Source of the DNA: a virus
Reading direction: 5' to 3' (one strand)
Virus record (IMG/VR): IMGVR_UViG_3300033141_001438
Span: 1 to 24,384 of that record
DNA length: 24,384 bases
Below the pieces are notes generated by a model. The model worked only from the letters and a program-made list of their open reading frames with translations. It did not search any database and was not told the DNA's origin. This document shows positions 20,509-24,384 of the stretch, piece by piece. Position numbers and translations under genes: made by a program. The stretch's first letter is position 1. Each line of letters starts with the position of its first letter.

Positions 20509-21124
20509 CCTAAGCGAATTACGAGCAGGAATCGGCGATCGCCTTGATGAAGGGCTATCGGGCTTCGATATCCAATCATCGGAATTCGTGGCCCTGAATA
20601 CGCTTTATCAGTTCGCTGATCTGCCGCGAGCAGTCTACTACTGGTCGTTAGAGCCGCACTATGAGCGGGTAGTCGATGTTAAGACTACCAAAGATTACGA
20701 CGAGATGACCGCTCACTCGCAAGAGCTTATCCCTCACAAGGTACTGATCCAGATCAAGGTGATGAGTTCCGAGATATTGGAAGTAGAAGAGATGGCGACA
20801 GCCGTATTGGAAGAGTTTGGCCGCGCACCGTGTATCGAGGGGGTCTCGTTCTACTACGAAGGATTTTCCAACGCGACTGACGAATTCAATACCGGGCTGT
20901 TTGCTCGCACATTCGAGTATTCGGGCTGGATCTGGCTCAACGGAAGATCTGAAACCAACCCGCTTGTTCAAAACATTGATCTGCAAATCGGGCTAACAGC
21001 CGATGAGGACGAATTGGCTGAGCGCCTTGCCGAAGAAGAAGAGGAAGATCCCAACCCGAAGCCAGATATACCAGACGATGCGGTAGCAATCACAGAGATT
21101 CTTTGGGATTTGATTACGAGTTAA
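20501..21124 (+). CDS. Tail terminator-like / neck protein
   Basis: 207 residues, overlapping the previous stop by eight bases. TSLSELRAGIGDRLDEGL, then YYWSLEPHYERVVDVKTTK, HKVLIQIKVMSSEILEVEEM and FEYSGWIWLNGRSETNPLVQ give a helix-beta layout like tail terminator/neck proteins that cap the tail tube. The C-terminal tail is extremely acidic (AERLAEEEEEDPNPKPDIPD). Direct neighbour to the sheath supports tail assignment. I do not see a catalytic motif. Confidence 0.55.
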   Translation: MTSLSELRAGIGDRLDEGLSGFDIQSSEFVALNTLYQFADLPRAVYYWSLEPHYERVVDVKTTKDYDEMTAHSQELIPHKVLIQIKVMSSEILEVEEMATAVLEEFGRAPCIEGVSFYYEGFSNATDEFNTGLFARTFEYSGWIWLNGRSETNPLVQNIDLQIGLTADEDELAERLAEEEEEDPNPKPDIPDDAVAITEILWDLITS

Positions 21125-21140
21125 GAGGGGTGAAGCAACG

Positions 21141-21314
21141 ATGCACACAGTGAAGAATAAAAAGAGACGGCAGCGGGCGATCAACCTGCCGGGGAAGACC
21201 CTTTATCTTCCCCCTCGCGGGAAGGCCCTGCTGACTGACAAGGAATTCCAATGTGTAGAGATACAGCAACTGCTTCTCGGTGGCTACATCTCTGAAGTAG
21301 GGGGTGAGAGATAG
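21141..21314 (+). CDS. Small basic protein before the tail sheath, 57 residues
   Basis: ATG 21141 with AGAGGGG 11-17 bases upstream; 57 codons, stop TAG at 21312-21314 overlapping the sheath GTG by one base. Begins MHTVKNKKRRQRAINLPGKT and ends LLLGGYISEVGGER. The first 15 residues are strongly basic, the rest is a short beta-helix motif (NLPGKTLYLPPRGKALLTDK) similar in style to the second half of the protein at 18758. The tight coupling to the sheath supports it as a real gene. Similar small proteins often lie before sheath genes in myoviruses; function unknown. Confidence 0.6.
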   Translation: MHTVKNKKRRQRAINLPGKTLYLPPRGKALLTDKEFQCVEIQQLLLGGYISEVGGER

Positions 21315-22852
21315 TGGCCGGGAATGAGACTTATATCGTACCGGGGGTATACACCCCAGAAGTACCAATAGGGGGCGAACCTCTACAGCCCGCAGGGTCG
21401 TCTGCTTACGCCCCAATCGGGACTGCCGAATGGGGGCCGATGAATGTCGCTACGCTTATCACCTCGTGGCCGCGATTCGTCGCCACCTTCGGATCGGATA
21501 TGACGAACGGATACCTGGCGATGGGGGTCCGAGACTTCTTCCGCATGGGCGGACAGCGAGCGTGGGTGACGCGCACCTGCCACTATTCGGATATTACTGA
21601 TGCCACAACCCTGACCGCAGTAAAGGCGCTCGTCACCCTGATCTCGGATGAGACGACGCCGCAGGATCTGTTCACGGCGACCGCCTTGTACTATGGGACG
21701 CATGGGAACGACATCCGGGTAACCGTAGAGAATGTGGATGCCGCAGCTTCTACATTCGATCTTGTCGTCTCGGTGACTAACGGCACTACCTATCGGGTTG
21801 TCGAGCGGTGGCGCGATGTGACGTTAGATTCGACGAGCACTACGGCGTTCATCGAGGACATTGTCAACGATCACAGTCTGTACGTCGTAATTGATGTATC
21901 CATTGAGGATCAAGATCCGCTAGAGGCGTCCTACAACCTCGTTGCGGGTGATGATGGTCTAACCAGCATTGCTGACGCTGACTATATAGGCGATGAGGCT
22001 TCTCATACCGGGCTGTATGCGCTTGATGCCATTCATGAGATCCTGACCATCAACCATCCGGGGATTACGGCAGTGTCTGTCCTTACCAACGGGCAGAACT
22101 ACGTGTATAGCCGGTTTGCCAGGCGGCAGATTGACTTCTACATCGGCGATCTCCCCCTGAACTACACACCAGCACAGGCATTGACTTTCGTTGGGGACAA
22201 CCTTCCCAGCAACGGATATGAAGCCTATTACTACCCGTGGGTGAAGGAAGGGACGCTAGAGAAGCCGGTATCGCCGTTCATGGCTGGTGTCTATGCCAAG
22301 AATGACTTCATTAGGGGCGTATGGCAAGCACCTGCTGGTGTCAGCTTCCCGCTTCCGATCACCGATGTTTGTTATGACGTGAACTGGGGCGATATGAGCG
22401 TCTTGAACCCGCACGGGATCAACTCGATCGATCAGACGCAGTTTGAGGGCTTCCTGCCGTGGGGTACGCGCACACTCGATGTGCAGACGCACTTCCGCTA
22501 TATCCCGGTAAGGCGTTTTGTGAACGTCATCAAGAAGACGCTGCACGATGGTTGTGTGCAGTTTGTGTTTGAGGGGAATGCACCTGCTCTTTGGGAACGA
22601 ATCGAAGATACTGCCCATCGGTTGCTGATGTATTACCACTCGATCGGAGCCTTTGCTGGTAAGACGCCGGAAGCGTCATTCTTCGCCAAGTGCGATGCGA
22701 CGACCAATCCGCCTGAGCTTATCGACCAGGGGATCGCCACCTGCCAAGTGGGGATTTGCCCATTGAAACCGGCAGAGTTCATAGTTTTCCCGATCATGGT
22801 TTACAACGAGGGCGTGCTTCCTATCGCTACAACCGGAAACGCCACTTCATAG
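21314..22852 (+). CDS. Contractile tail sheath protein
   Basis: 512 residues. The N-terminus YIVPGVYTPEVPIGGEPL, then APIGTAEWGPMNVATLITSW and the FVATFGSDMTNGYLAMGVRD run, with FFRMGGQRAWVTR, is the classic sheath motif (pGvy...i.G.a.wGP.n....i.s...F...FG ... yl...v..FF.nGG...yvvR). The C-terminal part (FVNVIKKTLHDGCVQFVFEG, LLMYYHSIGAFAG, and the CQVGICPLKPAEFIVFPIM run near the end) matches the conserved sheath C-terminal domain that forms the mesh. GTG start overlapping the previous stop. Length is in the usual 380-700 range. This fixes the morphology as myovirus-like. Confidence 0.92.
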   Translation: MAGNETYIVPGVYTPEVPIGGEPLQPAGSSAYAPIGTAEWGPMNVATLITSWPRFVATFGSDMTNGYLAMGVRDFFRMGGQRAWVTRTCHYSDITDATTLTAVKALVTLISDETTPQDLFTATALYYGTHGNDIRVTVENVDAAASTFDLVVSVTNGTTYRVVERWRDVTLDSTSTTAFIEDIVNDHSLYVVIDVSIEDQDPLEASYNLVAGDDGLTSIADADYIGDEASHTGLYALDAIHEILTINHPGITAVSVLTNGQNYVYSRFARRQIDFYIGDLPLNYTPAQALTFVGDNLPSNGYEAYYYPWVKEGTLEKPVSPFMAGVYAKNDFIRGVWQAPAGVSFPLPITDVCYDVNWGDMSVLNPHGINSIDQTQFEGFLPWGTRTLDVQTHFRYIPVRRFVNVIKKTLHDGCVQFVFEGNAPALWERIEDTAHRLLMYYHSIGAFAGKTPEASFFAKCDATTNPPELIDQGIATCQVGICPLKPAEFIVFPIMVYNEGVLPIATTGNATS

Positions 22853-22862
22853 GAGGGCATAA

Positions 22863-23822
22863 ATGACTGAACAACGTGCCCGCAGAGGATTCTTCACCGT
22901 AAGTGTCATTGGCGCTGGCGGCGAGCATAAGTTACAGGCTGTGAATGGGTTTGAGCATGGCGTCGAACTCATCGACCCTGTCTCTGAGTCTACTCGTATA
23001 GACCAGTTTGCGCTTCCCGCTCAGTACAACATGGGGGACCTCACATTCCGTGAGTCCCCCTTCGCAGGGTGTGGCGGCCAACCGGCGGCTAACTTCTACT
23101 TCAGGGTGTTGCTGAATGGGACGGAGATCGCTCACACCCGCAGTATCACCGGCCTTGGTATCCATTGGGACGTGATGACCAACCAGGAATCCACATCTCT
23201 CAATACGCAGAAGCTGTGGAATAAACGCTCGGTTCCTGAGATCACGCTCAATCAGGTAATCGAGTTATCCGAAGGCAATCCGCTCTATACCGAAATCAGC
23301 AAGCTCGGCACCTTTCAAGGGCCGGGAAAAGCATATTCGGTAGTTGGGGGCGCAGTGTGCGCCTATCGCGGCGACTGGACGATTGTCTTGATGATGCGTG
23401 ATGGCAGTGAAGTGGCAAGGTGGACTGTCTACGGATGCTTCCCCAGTCGCTATACGCCGATCAACGATCTTGAGGCCACGGCTACCGATGTCGGAATGCG
23501 TTCGCTTACCTTGCGTTCTAGTCCGGCTACAGGGATTCAGAACATCGAGGAAACGATTAGTTCGGCCCCTGGTGGGGATCAGCTTTATAGCCAAGCGTGG
23601 GCTGATTGGATCACGCAGGCATTCAAGGTTCCGCAGAGGAAAGACCTGGCACTCAACTTGTACGCACCCGAATCACTACCAGGTGTCGGTGCGCCAGTCA
23701 AACGCTGGAAGCTGTTCAACTGCTGGCCGAGTCAGATCAACTACCAGGATCTTGATGCCAGTTCCCCGTCGTTGGCTACACGAGAGATCGTTGTGGCGTA
23801 TGACGGATATGTAGAAGTATAA
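22863..23822 (+). CDS. Tail tube protein built from two nested homologous domains
   Basis: 319 residues, ATG with AGGAGG upstream. Two copies of a gp19-like tube domain can be traced. Copy B lies at about 78-220: FYFRVLLNGTEIAHTRSITG, then NKRSVPEITLNQV, then DWTIVLMMRDGSEVARWTVY, CFPSRYTPINDLEAT. Copy A is split around it: N-half 11-65 (FTVSVIGAGGEHKLQAVNGF, LPAQYNMGDLTFRES) and C-half 240-319 (AWADWITQAFK, KRWKLFNCWPSQINYQDLDA, VVAYDGYVEV). The RW..(Y/F).C(F/W)PS motif is shared. A usual tube monomer is 130-170 residues, so this may form a pseudo-hexamer of fewer subunits. Directly after the sheath, as expected for a tube. Confidence 0.75.
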   Translation: MTEQRARRGFFTVSVIGAGGEHKLQAVNGFEHGVELIDPVSESTRIDQFALPAQYNMGDLTFRESPFAGCGGQPAANFYFRVLLNGTEIAHTRSITGLGIHWDVMTNQESTSLNTQKLWNKRSVPEITLNQVIELSEGNPLYTEISKLGTFQGPGKAYSVVGGAVCAYRGDWTIVLMMRDGSEVARWTVYGCFPSRYTPINDLEATATDVGMRSLTLRSSPATGIQNIEETISSAPGGDQLYSQAWADWITQAFKVPQRKDLALNLYAPESLPGVGAPVKRWKLFNCWPSQINYQDLDASSPSLATREIVVAYDGYVEV

Positions 23823-23846
23823 CAAAAGCATTATGTAACAGCACTA

Positions 23847-23869
23847 GGTAGTCGCATTCTGCGACCACC
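23847..23869 (+). promoter_or_regulatory. Stem-loop between tube and chaperone genes
   Basis: GGTAGTCGC 23847-23855 pairs with GCGACCACC 23861-23869 (eight of nine pairs), loop ATTCT. No T run follows, so it is not a standard terminator. It lies 20 bases before the AAAGGAGTCCAAAAT leader of the next gene and could reduce read-through or stabilise the mRNA. Confidence 0.5.
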
Positions 23870-23889
23870 CCCACAAAGGAGTCCAAAAT

Positions 23890-24384
23890 ATGAAACTACC
23901 TGTAGGAATTGCTTTCAAGGACAACCTCTATCAGGAGGTTGAGATTGGCGGGCCAACTGGGAAGTTGCTGAAGACACTTAGAAACTCGCTCGCTAAGAAC
24001 ACGTTCGACACACGCATTTACCTTGACGCACTCAGAGAGGGCCTAGTCCACGTCGAAGGATGGGATGGGCCTATCTCTGAGGCAATCCTTCGCGCTATGT
24101 ACTGGTGTGATGCTGAGTATGTGTTCATGGAAATGGCAAAGCTCGATCTGGAAGACGAGGAGCCTGCTGTTATCCGCACTTGCCCTAACTGTAAGAAGCA
24201 GGACAAAGCTCACTTTTGCACATCGAAATTCGCGGGTGATCGAACGATCCCGTTCACCCTCAAGACCCCAATTACAACTCTCGATGTTGAGCGCACGCCC
24301 TACTACGATGGGGAACTCGGCCTACTGACAGTTGACGACTGGATGAAGATGTTCCCCAAAGCGCGAGAGAAAGTGGGTTCGCTG
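23890..24384 (+). CDS. Tail assembly chaperone-like protein, 3' end cut by window
   Basis: 165 codons visible without stop. Start ATG 23890 with AAAGGAG ten bases upstream. The opening MKLPVGIAFKDNLYQEVEIG followed by GPTGKLLKTLRNSL is typical of small tail assembly proteins (E/gp41-like chaperones: VEI.GPTGK.l). The middle holds CPNCKKQDKAHFC, a cysteine cluster that may bind zinc, and the end TVDDWMKMFPKAREKV. In myoviruses such a chaperone gene lies between the tube and the tape measure gene. The usual programmed frameshift product would be downstream of the window, so it cannot be judged here. Confidence 0.65.
   Translation, partial: MKLPVGIAFKDNLYQEVEIGGPTGKLLKTLRNSLAKNTFDTRIYLDALREGLVHVEGWDGPISEAILRAMYWCDAEYVFMEMAKLDLEDEEPAVIRTCPNCKKQDKAHFCTSKFAGDRTIPFTLKTPITTLDVERTPYYDGELGLLTVDDWMKMFPKAREKVGSL

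Noticed and set aside
1-24384. CRISPR array or insertion sequence
   Set aside because: No regularly spaced repeats, no transposase and no terminal inverted repeats found by eye.

Overview
The window is part of the genome of a contractile-tailed (myovirus-type) bacteriophage or prophage, most likely from an uncultured source. Evidence: terminase large subunit, portal, prohead protease/scaffold, major capsid protein, head-tail connectors, tail sheath, tail tube and a tail chaperone run in one direction from about 12.6 kb to the end. There is no ribosomal or core-metabolism gene. Base composition is near 50% GC, genes are packed with 1-8 base overlaps, Shine-Dalgarno sequences are of the AGGAGG type, and GTG/TTG starts are frequent, so the host is a bacterium with ordinary ribosomes. 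I cannot name the host.

Layout. (1) 1-2711: four tightly overlapping genes that look like auxiliary metabolism: a PhnE-type ABC transporter permease (cut by the window edge), a sugar-1-phosphate nucleotidyltransferase, an NDP-sugar epimerase and a family-2-like glycosyltransferase. (2) 2677-6290: small early-type genes, including a cysteine-rich YkgJ-like protein, a zinc-ribbon protein, a membrane protein, an HExxHxxxH protein and, on the minus strand, a sigma-70-like factor (3953-4597). (3) 5213-5460 and 6988-7662: structured RNA regions. They hold a complete tmRNA gene (7105-7449), a diverged second copy of its pseudoknot core in the leader of the next operon (7482-7655), and two tRNA-like cloverleaf or three-way-junction elements. 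An HNH endonuclease with six 15-residue repeats precedes them. (4) 7663-12539: tail-fibre and appendage genes, with two fibre proteins sharing the same N-terminal attachment module. (5) 12594-24384: packaging, head and tail genes, with a short tRNA-bearing gap at 14.3-14.6 kb.

How it may work together: the packaging and morphogenesis genes form the late module. The phage sigma factor could redirect transcription. A 16-base motif (GTATAY NN GATAYACC) occurs at three gene boundaries, with a weaker fourth copy that sits exactly on a good -10 element, and is a candidate promoter or operator. The tmRNA and tRNA would support translation late in infection, and the sugar/transport cassette may modify the host surface or nutrient uptake. 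These links are inference.

The observations most worth following up are the partial tmRNA duplication with compensatory base pairs upstream of the tail-fibre operon, the repeated 16-base boundary motif paired with a phage sigma factor, the PhnE-type permease in a phage, and the nested-duplication tail tube protein.
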